NCBI GenBank assembly: GCA_946538875.1
Contig: CAMNHD010000007.1
Coordinates: 1-16,584 of the forward strand
Source: an uncultured Treponema sp.
GTDB taxonomy: Bacteria > Spirochaetota > Spirochaetia > Treponematales > Treponemataceae
DNA length: 16,584 nt
Reading direction: 5' to 3'
Below, in pieces: positions 9,401 to 15,511 of this stretch. Both the position numbers and the translations under genes were made by a program. Below the pieces are notes generated by a model. The model saw only the letters and a list, made by a program, of their open reading frames with translations. It searched no databases and had not been told where the DNA came from. Each line of letters starts with the position of its first letter. Within the stretch, counting starts at the first letter, position 1.

Positions 9401-12400
9401 TTATTGAGCTGTCAGTTACATTTGCCAGTGTATCAGAACTGTATTTAAGGTACTGCCTCTTCTTGCCAAATACCTGTATTCCAGATTCTCTGAAAATTCC
9501 TACAAGCAATTCAACAGTATCTTCATCAGTTATTTCCGTTTTTTCATAATATTTCTCATCTGAATCAAGGGCATATGCAGATTTCATTTCTTCTGAATCT
9601 TCAAATCTTTCTTCAAACAGAGTCTTTTCTATTTTTTCAGGAAGAGCTTTCTTATCAATATATTCAGTAACATAAACAGCATTCGTTACGTCTTCCTGTG
9701 TTGTTATTTTATCCTGAGCAGAAACATCTACATAAACGCCTTCAAGTAATGTATCTGCTATTCCCTCAAGCCCGGTTTCAAAAACTTCTGAATACATGTA
9801 CCGACTGGAAGAACTGTTTTCAACACAGTGATATTCTCCTGTTCCGGGAAGTTCTGCCTTCACCAGACGGATTCTGTCTTTTTTTCCCAATTCACTGGCC
9901 TTTGAAACAATATAGTCTTCAGGAGAGAAGGCATTGCCTGTTTCGTCAAAGAGATTTGGAGCCTGTTCATTTCTTATATAAACATCGTTGAAACCGTCAT
10001 ATTTATAGAATGATATGAGAGCCTGCCATTCCGGACACAATTCAGTTGTTCCGCCAGATTTTTTAAGACTTCCGTCAGAATCCAGATATTCATACTCCGG
10101 AATCCTAAAGGATTTCTGCGCTGTACCGCATTCAAGGATTGATCTGAATGAAGTGCCTTCAATTTCTTTAGGCGGCACAAAATTTCCTTCACCTACCAGA
10201 CAGGCAATATTTGAATCCGTAAGGAAAAACTTCCAGTCTTCCTTAAGTTTATATTCCTCTGAATCCTCGTTTAATTCATATAGACTTTCAAGCTCAGTAT
10301 TATAGTTCTCACTTGAAAGAGTCTGCTCCGGCTTTAGATACCCGCTTTGATCAAGAGCCGAAAAAGGACGAATTTTTGTATAAGACGGAATTATATTCCA
10401 GTCTACAGTATAACGTTCATTGTTTCCTTCTGATGATGCAAGAAAATAAAAAGTATCCTCTTTTTCTGCTTCTGCAACAGACTTCCAGTCCAATTCCTGA
10501 AAATTTCCATTTCCATCGAGTCTGTACAGTCTTGGTGTTGCAGTTCCTTCCTCCTCCAATCTGAATGCATTTTCAAATGATACACTTCCATCATATTTCG
10601 GAGTCCATGCAAGAAGAAGATCCTGCATACTGTATATCATTGAATATGTCGCACTGTTTTTCTTGAATTCTTCTGATTCAATTTCCCCTGAAGATACTGA
10701 TGCCCAATTACAGTTTACGAAACTGCCTCCAGTATTTTTATGGTAGTATTTCTGTCCGGAAACAACAAAGTCTGTAAGTCCGTCTCCGTCAACATCCATA
10801 AATTGTCCGCGTGATGATGTTGATGAAAACTGAAAATTTGCTCCGGCACTTACCATTGCAAAATTTCCAGAAACACCTATGGAAGTTGTCTGCTCCTTCG
10901 CTTCATCTAAGGCAGAGCCTACACTTCCCATGCAGCAGTTTGTCCCAAGGAATTTTCCGTCCCTATCCTTTGCCCGGTACCAGATATTTCCTAAGTTATC
11001 CTGCCATACCATATCCGGTATACCATCACCGTTCATATCTATGAGTTCTGAAGAAGTTCTTGATGTAGTCTGATTATATCCGGCTGTTGCCGACAATGAA
11101 GCTACACTAACTTTTCCAACAAATGGTACCCATACAAAAAATTCTACTGCCGTAGTTATGTTGGCTCCTCCGCCACTGGAACCGGAAGTTCCGAGTGCAT
11201 AAGAATCGTTTACTTTTGGCAGACTGAATTGCTGTGCCTCAGAAAATCCGTCAATTCCATCTCCATTCTCACTGTACTCAACATCCTGATAGAGGAAATT
11301 AAATTTCCAGAAATTCTTTGCGTCTTCTTTTGCATTCCTGTCCAAGCGGTTTTTCTCGAGACTTTCAAGGATTGTCTTTCCAAAATAATTCGTAGTGTAA
11401 TTGAAGTTGTATGCCCAGACTGTATTGCCGTTATACTGCATCTCAACGCTTTCATAAAGCCTTGACTGTCTGCTTAAGAATTTTCCTCTTGCACTTGTCC
11501 TTGTATCCGGGCGGTCACTATTCGTCAGATTGAATTTTACTTCGTACGGCCCATTTTTTCCCTGATACATCGTATACTTTGCCGAAGAAAGATATGATGT
11601 ACCGTCAATCTTTTCATACGAATACAGAATCGAGTTTCCATATACATCGCTGGTTTTGCACTGCTTCCACTCGTATTTTTTACTTTCTGAAAGTCCGGTC
11701 CAGGAGTTGCTGCTTGTCGAAGAATTTCCATAAACATCGGTACGACCGTTTCTGTCGGTTACTGTCCAGTAATTTACGAATTTACTTCCATCCGTTGAAG
11801 TTCCCAGTATTGCACAGATTTTTTCATACCTTTTTTGTGACTCACACCTGAAGACTGCTACTGATGACGTTGATTTTGCTTCTTCATAGTGAAGCCTTTC
11901 TCCGTTAAACATATAGTTTTCACGGTCACCTTCAAACGTGTAAGAAGGAAGGCCCCATCGCGTATCTATCGTAACTGTGCCCGCACATGAAAGTGTAAAT
12001 CCTTTTCCGGCCTCTTCGCTTCCTCCATCACTTGAATACTGAAGGGCTACGGACGGTTTCATTCCGTTTCTTCCGCCAGGTACGTCTAATGCTATCGAGA
12101 AGGATGCTGATCCGTTTGGCGATGCTTCAAATCCTTCCACCTTTGCATAACCGGAAAGCGGATTTGCTGCCTCCAGATTTTTTATCGAATTTATATCCAG
12201 ATTTACAGCCTGTGTACTTTCCGGTTCCGACAGCGTTGCGTTTATCATATCCGTAAAGTGCGTTGTCTCACTTACAACGCAACAGTTCTCACGATCAACT
12301 TCAACCCTTGGGAGAGCTTCCCATCTTTCTGTTTTTGTATTGTAGAAGAATGTGTACAGATTGCTTATCGCAGTTTCATTGTCTGCAAGGGCAGGATCAA

Positions 12401-12752
12401 ATCCCATGCGGATTGTTGCTGCCTTTCTGAATTTCGTTCCCTTGGGTTCAAAACGGTATCCCTTTGATCCCGTCGTTGCATTTCCCATGCCGCCTTCAAG
12501 AGGCATCGTTCTTGGAAGTTTGGAAATGGATATTTCCATATCCTTGCGTACTGCTCCTGCTGGAATCGTTATTTCAGCATCGCCTAGACGGATTACGCCT
12601 CCGTCTTTCTTTGTAATCAGTTCACTCTCCCTTTCAAGGACAATAAACTCTTCTGTCTTTACCTGAGACTCCCTAGCAAACACACTTACAGGAACCATGC
12701 TCGATGCATACACCGCCAATACTACCGCTGAGAGGATGCCTGACTTTTCCAT
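3408..12752 (-). CDS. Giant Sec-exported SpvB/TcdB/RHS polymorphic toxin with ART-like C-terminal tip
   Basis: About 3114 residues from ATG 12752; a GTG one codon upstream is also possible, but GGAAAAA sits best for the ATG. Order: Sec signal peptide 1-26 (cut after VFA); ZU5-like beta-sandwich about 49-171; SpvB domain about 200-480; six calcium-loop FG-GAP/VCBS motifs of DxNGDGxxD type at about 572, 653, 1334, 1444, 1552 and 1699; TcdB mid/N region about 1728-1815; YD/RHS repeats about 1875-2828; RHS core about 2829-2937 (YYYGARY, RWLSTDP, GNNPVKYTDPTGN); a hydrophobic helix about 2938-2962; and a toxin tip about 3007-3114. In Tc toxins the SpvB/TcdB part (B) and the RHS part (C) form a hollow shell that holds a self-cleaved toxic tip; here both are fused in one chain. 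No TcA-like injector is in the window. Residues about 700-1300 are acidic, serine-rich and unassigned. A Trp/His-rich insert lies at 2380-2449. Confidence 0.92.
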   Translation of the reverse strand: MEKSGILSAVVLAVYASSMVPVSVFARESQVKTEEFIVLERESELITKKDGGVIRLGDAEITIPAGAVRKDMEISISKLPRTMPLEGGMGNATTGSKGYRFEPKGTKFRKAATIRMGFDPALADNETAISNLYTFFYNTKTERWEALPRVEVDRENCCVVSETTHFTDMINATLSEPESTQAVNLDINSIKNLEAANPLSGYAKVEGFEASPNGSASFSIALDVPGGRNGMKPSVALQYSSDGGSEEAGKGFTLSCAGTVTIDTRWGLPSYTFEGDRENYMFNGERLHYEEAKSTSSVAVFRCESQKRYEKICAILGTSTDGSKFVNYWTVTDRNGRTDVYGNSSTSSNSWTGLSESKKYEWKQCKTSDVYGNSILYSYEKIDGTSYLSSAKYTMYQGKNGPYEVKFNLTNSDRPDTRTSARGKFLSRQSRLYESVEMQYNGNTVWAYNFNYTTNYFGKTILESLEKNRLDRNAKEDAKNFWKFNFLYQDVEYSENGDGIDGFSEAQQFSLPKVNDSYALGTSGSSGGGANITTAVEFFVWVPFVGKVSVASLSATAGYNQTTSRTSSELIDMNGDGIPDMVWQDNLGNIWYRAKDRDGKFLGTNCCMGSVGSALDEAKEQTTSIGVSGNFAMVSAGANFQFSSTSSRGQFMDVDGDGLTDFVVSGQKYYHKNTGGSFVNCNWASVSSGEIESEEFKKNSATYSMIYSMQDLLLAWTPKYDGSVSFENAFRLEEEGTATPRLYRLDGNGNFQELDWKSVAEAEKEDTFYFLASSEGNNERYTVDWNIIPSYTKIRPFSALDQSGYLKPEQTLSSENYNTELESLYELNEDSEEYKLKEDWKFFLTDSNIACLVGEGNFVPPKEIEGTSFRSILECGTAQKSFRIPEYEYLDSDGSLKKSGGTTELCPEWQALISFYKYDGFNDVYIRNEQAPNLFDETGNAFSPEDYIVSKASELGKKDRIRLVKAELPGTGEYHCVENSSSSRYMYSEVFETGLEGIADTLLEGVYVDVSAQDKITTQEDVTNAVYVTEYIDKKALPEKIEKTLFEERFEDSEEMKSAYALDSDEKYYEKTEITDEDTVELLVGIFRESGIQVFGKKRQYLKYSSDTLANVTDSSIIYSVMENGVIRDFSYECGVADLESSYSTEDMRNNSANRFSGISLTEENTVYRSSLQGGKNGWYCGLWTDVYEFSPSLIGAVNTTKLTIKSNQGDTQTVAPAYSYGLSAKEVGGEEILCGETTEETETKLNSQLQNVTEVVTYMAKYKAGHYESERLGGTGWDRLPRTAGGLTGNAPSDIRSSRTNSWDVNGGVTLPFVSANIGYNSGDSWQYQGMMDIDGDSRPDLMTFGDGNDSTSFSYMPGSGNGFTSPKSSSTGMLSAVTQNKFSGVNIGVGKGGSQPEIAPSGKLKQIHLEPAPESSGGISGSVSAGISASVAENRTNSMFADMNGDGLPDQVSRTEQSNFFVALNLGDGKFAEPVSWGGENCYVNIFDNDNLSSSGLSDYLMPKTGGISSSGSGNVGGNLSLGVSTSVVGGGVAGNLSASINQTYGTLSDINGDGLADYVCKGKNDGYFTVWYNTGTGFSSNAVKIYRPDWRAQEFQKAVINQLNEFISGIGVKTGLDDDIINVFRINPQQLVDNNPVSGYINPFAMEDVIDYSTGISVGVSGNLYVSIPVWLVHITIATAGRIQFSWNSSSVKFTDFDGDGLPDHIAQIAGTEFAQVKKNILGKVGLLKGIELPQGGTYSITYADAGNTVDMPGHRYVFDSITYTDGSSRDGYISLNNGIGSYKTRFSYGDGKYSRSEKEFYGFSTVRTINADDSYSESSYSNEEGEYYKKGMLERQDVFTSSGVLVQSSEYVIDSYPYARVTSESLTKYDSSGSGGKMMLQTDYSSFDSYGNILSYTEDSGKSGGKVSVNLTYYNDDSLYLHNHPASIAVYDEEGKLLRLRKGRYTKGSLTSLYRYYGSSSYSATSIAYDKYGNIAKVTDPRGAYLMYEYDSTGQYVKKVYRGGTSYSGGAYESSIDWDVSRGLKTSETDENGNTMTYKYDDMGRLIKVFSPYDDLKGTPAVEYVYHDDQGSFFWTETYNKVSFDADDAERMVTVVQADGMGRTIRTAKYGEKTDKSGNHTAGWNVSGAFRYDLKGRAVEEGQTVFSNAATAEKLVLQVPEMQRATVKEYDDLDRVIKTTLPDGSEQLSSYGIAGGISYVETTDPEGNISRTCSDARGNIVSVIRYDANGTELTRADYEYNVLGEMLCAYDAQKNPITVEYDMLGRRTALESSDSGRREFAYDESGNVIAETNSVLRENNEYIYYTYDGLNRLTYIDYPDSTDTAYWYGEPGAGNNGAGKIVRLTDETGMTVRSYGLLGEVVEESRTIGDYTQIYYNEHNHTWNRWLDSLFGMIGSTYSFLSPWWSWGNSHWHGSYGHHHTWYDESSPDYSGATYSDGAYTSTMSYTSDYLGRMAYITYPDGETISYTYDRGGQVTGVSGTRNGSETVYVADIGYDEYGQRSYIKYGNGVETSYEYDENRRWLSGIDTTDANGRILQGMTYSFDKVGNVASYKNAASNYTTSQSYSYDGLYQLTGAKGTTSYNPDWSYSRDREDPAPYTSTYEQTWRFDNIGNMKSKYSATKDNGLRHGSSDLDYSFQYHYLAGYAHRTERADNMYYTYDANGNITSERRDRASTLAELKRDIEKADDIYTLNYGIALDNQPSVETEEYSRTYIWNERNLLKYSVEGSLVVSYRYGEDGQRAIKSSVEGETLYFNNLWQMSSTVLGWRQSKHIYVGGTRIATKNNWWNDETTEYEQYNTYWYHADHLGSAQLVSDYAGKEYERIEYTPYGELWIEKVRNGFEALPLRFTGKEMDSETGLYYYGARYLDPKYSRWLSTDPALGDYIPGAPINDEVRKQNQNLPGMGGVFNTINASLYHYAGNNPVKYTDPTGNELAIGAAAGIVFLTAAFVISVQTYLQTPAGQKGLEALGTAITAGVDGACNVVTNIVSSVTSKTAEKNKNDGVTMYHYSDTPPSQFKGALRPDSYISPDKYAKGSEAREKLAIPRKDDGSEKSIKYRYYVKVKPGEYRPAENSIPGTNTVAELDGKKGGGTEFKTNVPLVPYKCEVIPE
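3411..3734 (-). other. Variable toxin tip domain of the giant RHS protein, ART-like
   Basis: The last about 108 residues follow the RHS core and a hydrophobic linker and start at MYHYSD. The pattern YHYSD, then RPDSYIS, a KYRYYVKV strand and a late GGGTEF fits the H-Y-E order of ADP-ribosyltransferase-like toxins (His 3012, a Tyr at about 3061-3065, Glu 3097). The domain is more AT-rich than the upstream core, as expected for a swapped tip. No solved family can be assigned by eye; other RHS tips that also begin YHYT/S are an alternative. Confidence in 'toxin tip' is high; in 'ART fold' it is low to moderate. Confidence 0.5.
5406..5615 (-). other. Trp/His-rich insertion inside the RHS repeat shell
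   Basis: Residues about 2380-2449 of the giant protein interrupt the YD-repeat pattern between GEVVEESRTIGDYTQI and SDYLGRM. Within 50 residues there are seven tryptophans and seven histidines, including WWSW, HWH and HHH. The orphan RHS module has only about 19 residues between the same two flanks and none of this composition, so the segment is an insertion or a fast-evolving loop. Metal binding or a surface patch is conceivable; neither is shown. Confidence 0.65.
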
Positions 12753-12755
12753 CAC

Positions 12756-12765
12756 TTTTTCCGTT
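12756..12765 (-). promoter_or_regulatory. Ribosome binding site of the giant toxin gene
   Basis: The coding-strand sequence ACGGAAAAAGTGATG offers a modest GGAAA Shine-Dalgarno. Its spacing favours the ATG at 12752 over the GTG at 12755. Confidence 0.45.
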
Positions 12766-12810
12766 TTCTTTTTTGACTGAACCCGAAATTCAACTACTTT
12801 TTATTATTTC

Positions 12811-12839
12811 ATTTAACATCAATTTTTTTATGTTGTCAA
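12811..12839 (-). promoter_or_regulatory. Sigma70-type promoter of the giant RHS toxin gene
   Basis: On the minus strand a perfect TTGACA (12839-12834), a 17-bp spacer and a TTAAAT -10 element (12816-12811) sit upstream of the gene. Transcription would start near 12804, leaving a leader of about 50 bases. The A-tract at 12849-12843 lies just upstream of the -35 box, where an UP element would be. Confidence 0.6.
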
Positions 12840-12897
12840 AACTTTTTTTCAAAATGGCATTTTTTTTCTGCTTTTTGTTGTATTTTCACTTTTTTTT
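12823..12897. repeat. Phased A/T tracts upstream of the toxin promoter
   Basis: Runs of T on the plus strand occur at 12823-12829 (T7), 12843-12849 (T7), 12860-12867 (T8), 12872-12876 (T5), 12883-12886 (T4) and 12890-12897 (T8). Their centres are about 20, 18, 10, 10 and 9 bp apart, close to multiples of the helical turn, which predicts intrinsically bent DNA. Confidence 0.55.
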
Positions 12898-12938
12898 CTA
12901 ATTTCGAAATTCTCTCTTTTTATTCTCCAGAAACATCT

Positions 12939-12976
12939 ACTTGGGAGTTTTTGTTTTTACTTGGGAAGTTTGTTTT
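12939..12976. repeat. Two-copy imperfect tandem repeat
   Basis: The unit ACTTGGGAGTTTTTGTTTTT (12939-12958) is followed directly by ACTTGGGAAGTTTGTTTT (12959-12976). Two adjacent copies could be a regulator site or a replication-slippage duplication. It lies between the two divergent promoters. Confidence 0.5.
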
Positions 12977-13186
12977 ACAGTGTCGCTGGATATTTTCCGC
13001 ATCCAAAGAAAACTCATCCTTAAGCAGCACCGTAATTTTAAACACCTGATACTCTATTAACTTTTCAATAACCATAAACCCATATCATCAATAATTTCTT
13101 ATATTATACAGATTTAACCAAAAATCCCGAACATTCAGGGAATATTTCACCCAAAATTTAAACTTTTTATTTCCAACTTTTGGTTG

Positions 13187-13192
13187 TATAAT
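13187..13192 (+). promoter_or_regulatory. Perfect -10 box immediately before the HD-GYP start codon
   Basis: TATAAT ends six bases before the ATG at 13199. Normal spacing would put the transcription start on or next to the A of the ATG. The matching -35 position (13164-13169) reads TTTTTA and is weak. Confidence 0.45.
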
Positions 13193-13198
13193 AGAAGA

Positions 13199-14524
13199 AT
13201 GGAATTCCTTCAGCATTTCCAGATGGACATAATGCTCGCGTTAGTGGGTATCTGCCTGGCTCAGGTTTTGTTCATCCTTATTACAAAGCCACTTTCTCGC
13301 ACCCGTAAGATAATTCTTATACTCATGGAATTGTCTGCCGCCCTGCTTCTCATAAACGACCGCTATGCCTACATTTTCCGAGGAAACACAAGTTCAATGG
13401 GCTGGTGGATGGTTCGCATTACAAACTTCTCTGTTTTCTTCCTCACACTCTTTGAACTTTTTATGTTCAACTTTTACCTCATAGACCTTGTCACTCACGA
13501 AGGACACCTGCTGACTGTTCCAAGGCGTCTGTGGGTTGCCGCAATAAGTGCAATTCTTGGAATGCTGCTGATTGTAATTTCACAATTCACCGGTCTCTAT
13601 TACGTCTTTGACGAAATGAACCGCTATCACAGGTCAAATACCTATCTTCTGAGTTTTGTCTTTCCCCTTCTTGTGTATGCAATGCAGTTATGGGTGATTA
13701 TCCAGTACTACAGCCGCCTTAACAAAACAATCCGCATAATGCTGGTGCTCTTTACCATTCTCCCGGTAGTTGCAACCCCCATACAGATTTTTGCCTACGG
13801 ACTTTCACTCACAAACATAACCATCGTAACGGTAGTACTCATGCTCTACGTCTTTGTCCTCATAGACATGAACAACACTGTAGACAGGGCAAACCGCATT
13901 CAGCTTAACTACCTGCAGGATGAACAGAAAAAACTTCACGACATGTTTGAACAGACTGCCGAAGCCCTTGTAAACGCCATTGATGCAAAAGACAAATACA
14001 CCCACGGTCACTCTTCCCGAGTTGCAGAATATTCAAAAAGAATCGCACAGCTAACGGGCAAAAGTCCAAGAGAATGTGAACAGGTTTATTTTGCAGCCCT
14101 ACTGCATGATGTAGGAAAAATTGGTGTACCCGGAAGAATAATCAACAAAGAAGGAAAACTAAGCGAAGAAGAATACAGTGAAATAAAAAATCACCCGGTA
14201 ATCGGAAAACAGATTCTGGAAAAAATCAGCTCTTCCCCCTACCTGAGCATAGGTGCCCACTACCATCACGAGCGCTTTGACGGAAAGGGATACCCCGAAG
14301 GACTCTCAGGAACAAACATTCCAGAAATTGCAAGAATCATTGCAGTTGCAGACGCCTACGATGCAATGACCTCTAAGCGCAGTTACCGTGCCCCCCTTCC
14401 CCAGGAAAAAGTAAAATCAGAACTGGAAAAAGGAATAGGCACACAGTTTGACCCTTACTATGCCCGCCTCATGATTCACTTAATCGACGAAGACAAAGAT
14501 TACACCATGAGGGAAAAGGACTAA
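13199..14524 (+). CDS. Seven-transmembrane HD-GYP cyclic-di-GMP phosphodiesterase
   Basis: The 441-residue protein has seven hydrophobic segments at about residues 10-31, 39-57, 70-95, 107-130, 145-166, 173-196 and 200-220. A charged linker (about 220-245) follows, then a full HD-GYP domain (about 245-430). The catalytic signature is intact: THGHSSRV, LLHDVGKIG (His 303, Asp 304), the GRIINKEGKL region, HYHHERFDGKGYP at 354-366 and VADAYDAMTS. This family hydrolyses the second messenger c-di-GMP at the cytosolic face; the membrane part is a likely sensor of an unknown signal. I chose the ATG at 13199 because an upstream TTG at 13184 overlaps the TATAAT box. A second ATG at 13223 is possible, but neither has a clear Shine-Dalgarno. 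It diverges from the toxin gene and converges on pyrB with nine bases between stops. Confidence 0.93.
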   Translation: MEFLQHFQMDIMLALVGICLAQVLFILITKPLSRTRKIILILMELSAALLLINDRYAYIFRGNTSSMGWWMVRITNFSVFFLTLFELFMFNFYLIDLVTHEGHLLTVPRRLWVAAISAILGMLLIVISQFTGLYYVFDEMNRYHRSNTYLLSFVFPLLVYAMQLWVIIQYYSRLNKTIRIMLVLFTILPVVATPIQIFAYGLSLTNITIVTVVLMLYVFVLIDMNNTVDRANRIQLNYLQDEQKKLHDMFEQTAEALVNAIDAKDKYTHGHSSRVAEYSKRIAQLTGKSPRECEQVYFAALLHDVGKIGVPGRIINKEGKLSEEEYSEIKNHPVIGKQILEKISSSPYLSIGAHYHHERFDGKGYPEGLSGTNIPEIARIIAVADAYDAMTSKRSYRAPLPQEKVKSELEKGIGTQFDPYYARLMIHLIDEDKDYTMREKD

Positions 14525-14533
14525 AAGATTTTT

Positions 14534-15457
14534 TTACAGACAGCCGGTAAGTTTTGCCATAAGTGCCATACGGGCATACATACCGTACTTCACCTGCTTA
14601 AAGTATGCGGCGCGGGGATCATCATCCACTTCCGGAGCAATTTCATTTACACGGGGCAGAGGATGCAGCACAATCATATCACTCTTTGCAAGCTTCATTT
14701 TTGCACGGTCAAGAATATAGCTGTCCTTTAAGCGGATATAATCCTGTTCGTTAAAGAACCTCTCTTTCTGCACGCGGGTCATGTAAAGAATATCAATGTC
14801 TCCAATAACACTCTCAAGCCGCTCTGCAGTCGTATACTCCACACCTGCGGGAGCAAGAACACTCTTAACATAATACTCAGGAAGCTCCAGTTCTTTGGGG
14901 CTGATAAAAACAAACTTATTGTTGGGGTAAAGGCACATGGCTTTTGCAAGAGAATGCACCGTACGGCCAAACTTAAGGTCTCCGCAGAAACCGATTGTGT
15001 GTCCTTCCAGAGTACCTTTTAAGCCACGGATTGTTACCATGTCAGTAAGAGTCTGTGTGGGGTGGTAGTGTCCGCCGTCACCTGCATTAATCACAGGACA
15101 GGCACTATACTTACTTGCAAGAAGAGCCGCACCTTCTTTGGGACTGCGCATGGCAATCACATCCACGTAACTGGAAACCACGCGGATAGTATCTGCCAGA
15201 GTCTCTCCCTTTGTGCTGGAAGTATAACTGGCATCTGCAAAACCTTCCACAGTTCCACCCAGATGAAGCATGGCTGCCTCAAAACTCAGGCGGGTTCTGG
15301 TACTTGGCTCAAAAAAAAGTGTCGCAAGAATTTTCCCGCGACACACATCTTGAAAAGAAACAGGGTCTACAATAATCTGCTCTGCAAGAGAACAAATCTC
15401 ATTTATTTCATTAACACTCAAATCACCCGGCTCAATCAGGTGCCTGCCAGTAAGCAT
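14534..15457 (-). CDS. pyrB: Aspartate carbamoyltransferase catalytic chain
   Basis: The enzyme joins carbamoyl phosphate and L-aspartate to N-carbamoyl-aspartate, the committed step of pyrimidine synthesis, in the cytosol. I start it at ATG 15457, giving 307 residues, the usual family length; a strong AAGGGGG lies six bases before it. A GTG at 15508 would add 17 residues unlike the family. With this start the carbamoyl-phosphate loop FFEPSTRTR falls at residues 48-56, matching the E. coli numbering of Ser52-Thr-Arg54. Other motifs are [10 protein letters not shown] (the 80s loop with its Lys at 83), [24 protein letters not shown] and HPLPRVNEI. No regulatory-chain gene (pyrI) is next to it. 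The upstream GH32 gene ends 54 bases before, so the two may share a transcript despite unrelated roles. Confidence 0.95.
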   Translation of the reverse strand: MLTGRHLIEPGDLSVNEINEICSLAEQIIVDPVSFQDVCRGKILATLFFEPSTRTRLSFEAAMLHLGGTVEGFADASYTSSTKGETLADTIRVVSSYVDVIAMRSPKEGAALLASKYSACPVINAGDGGHYHPTQTLTDMVTIRGLKGTLEGHTIGFCGDLKFGRTVHSLAKAMCLYPNNKFVFISPKELELPEYYVKSVLAPAGVEYTTAERLESVIGDIDILYMTRVQKERFFNEQDYIRLKDSYILDRAKMKLAKSDMIVLHPLPRVNEIAPEVDDDPRAAYFKQVKYGMYARMALMAKLTGCL

Positions 15458-15462
15458 ACATT

Positions 15463-15469
15463 CCCCCTT
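15463..15469 (-). promoter_or_regulatory. Ribosome binding site that sets the pyrB start
   Basis: AAGGGGG on the minus strand lies five bases before ATG 15457. It is a strong match, and it rules against the upstream GTG at 15508 as the main start. Confidence 0.7.
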
Positions 15470-15511
15470 GGAATTTTTGTCAGTATATACCAAAGAGTGG
15501 CTTTGCACAAG

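Larger units (their letters stand above)
12753..13198. other. Divergent intergenic region with promoters, T-tracts and a short tandem repeat
   Basis: This 446-bp stretch separates the giant toxin gene from the HD-GYP gene. It is very AT-rich and I find no supportable gene in it. It contains the toxin promoter and leader (12753-12839), phased A-tracts (12823-12897), a two-copy tandem repeat (12939-12976) and the -10 box of the rightward gene. From about 12977 to 13163 I see only AT-rich spacer and one weak imperfect hairpin at 13125-13141. Confidence 0.7.

Noticed and set aside
12704..12901. Plus-strand frame rich in Phe and Leu across the toxin gene start and its promoter
   Set aside because: It arises from the T-tracts and the antisense of the signal peptide; no credible start signal or family.
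13125..13141. Imperfect hairpin TCCCGAACATTCAGGGA as a LexA-type operator or terminator
   Set aside because: The half-sites do not match a known LexA box (right half lacks GTTCG), the stem has a bulge and there is no T-run after it.
14525..14533. Shared bidirectional terminator between the HD-GYP gene and pyrB
   Set aside because: Only nine bases separate the stops; a T-run follows the first stop but I see no stem in front of it.
15458..15508. GTG at 15508 as the pyrB start
   Set aside because: It adds 17 residues not typical of the family, while ATG 15457 has a strong Shine-Dalgarno and yields the canonical residue numbering.
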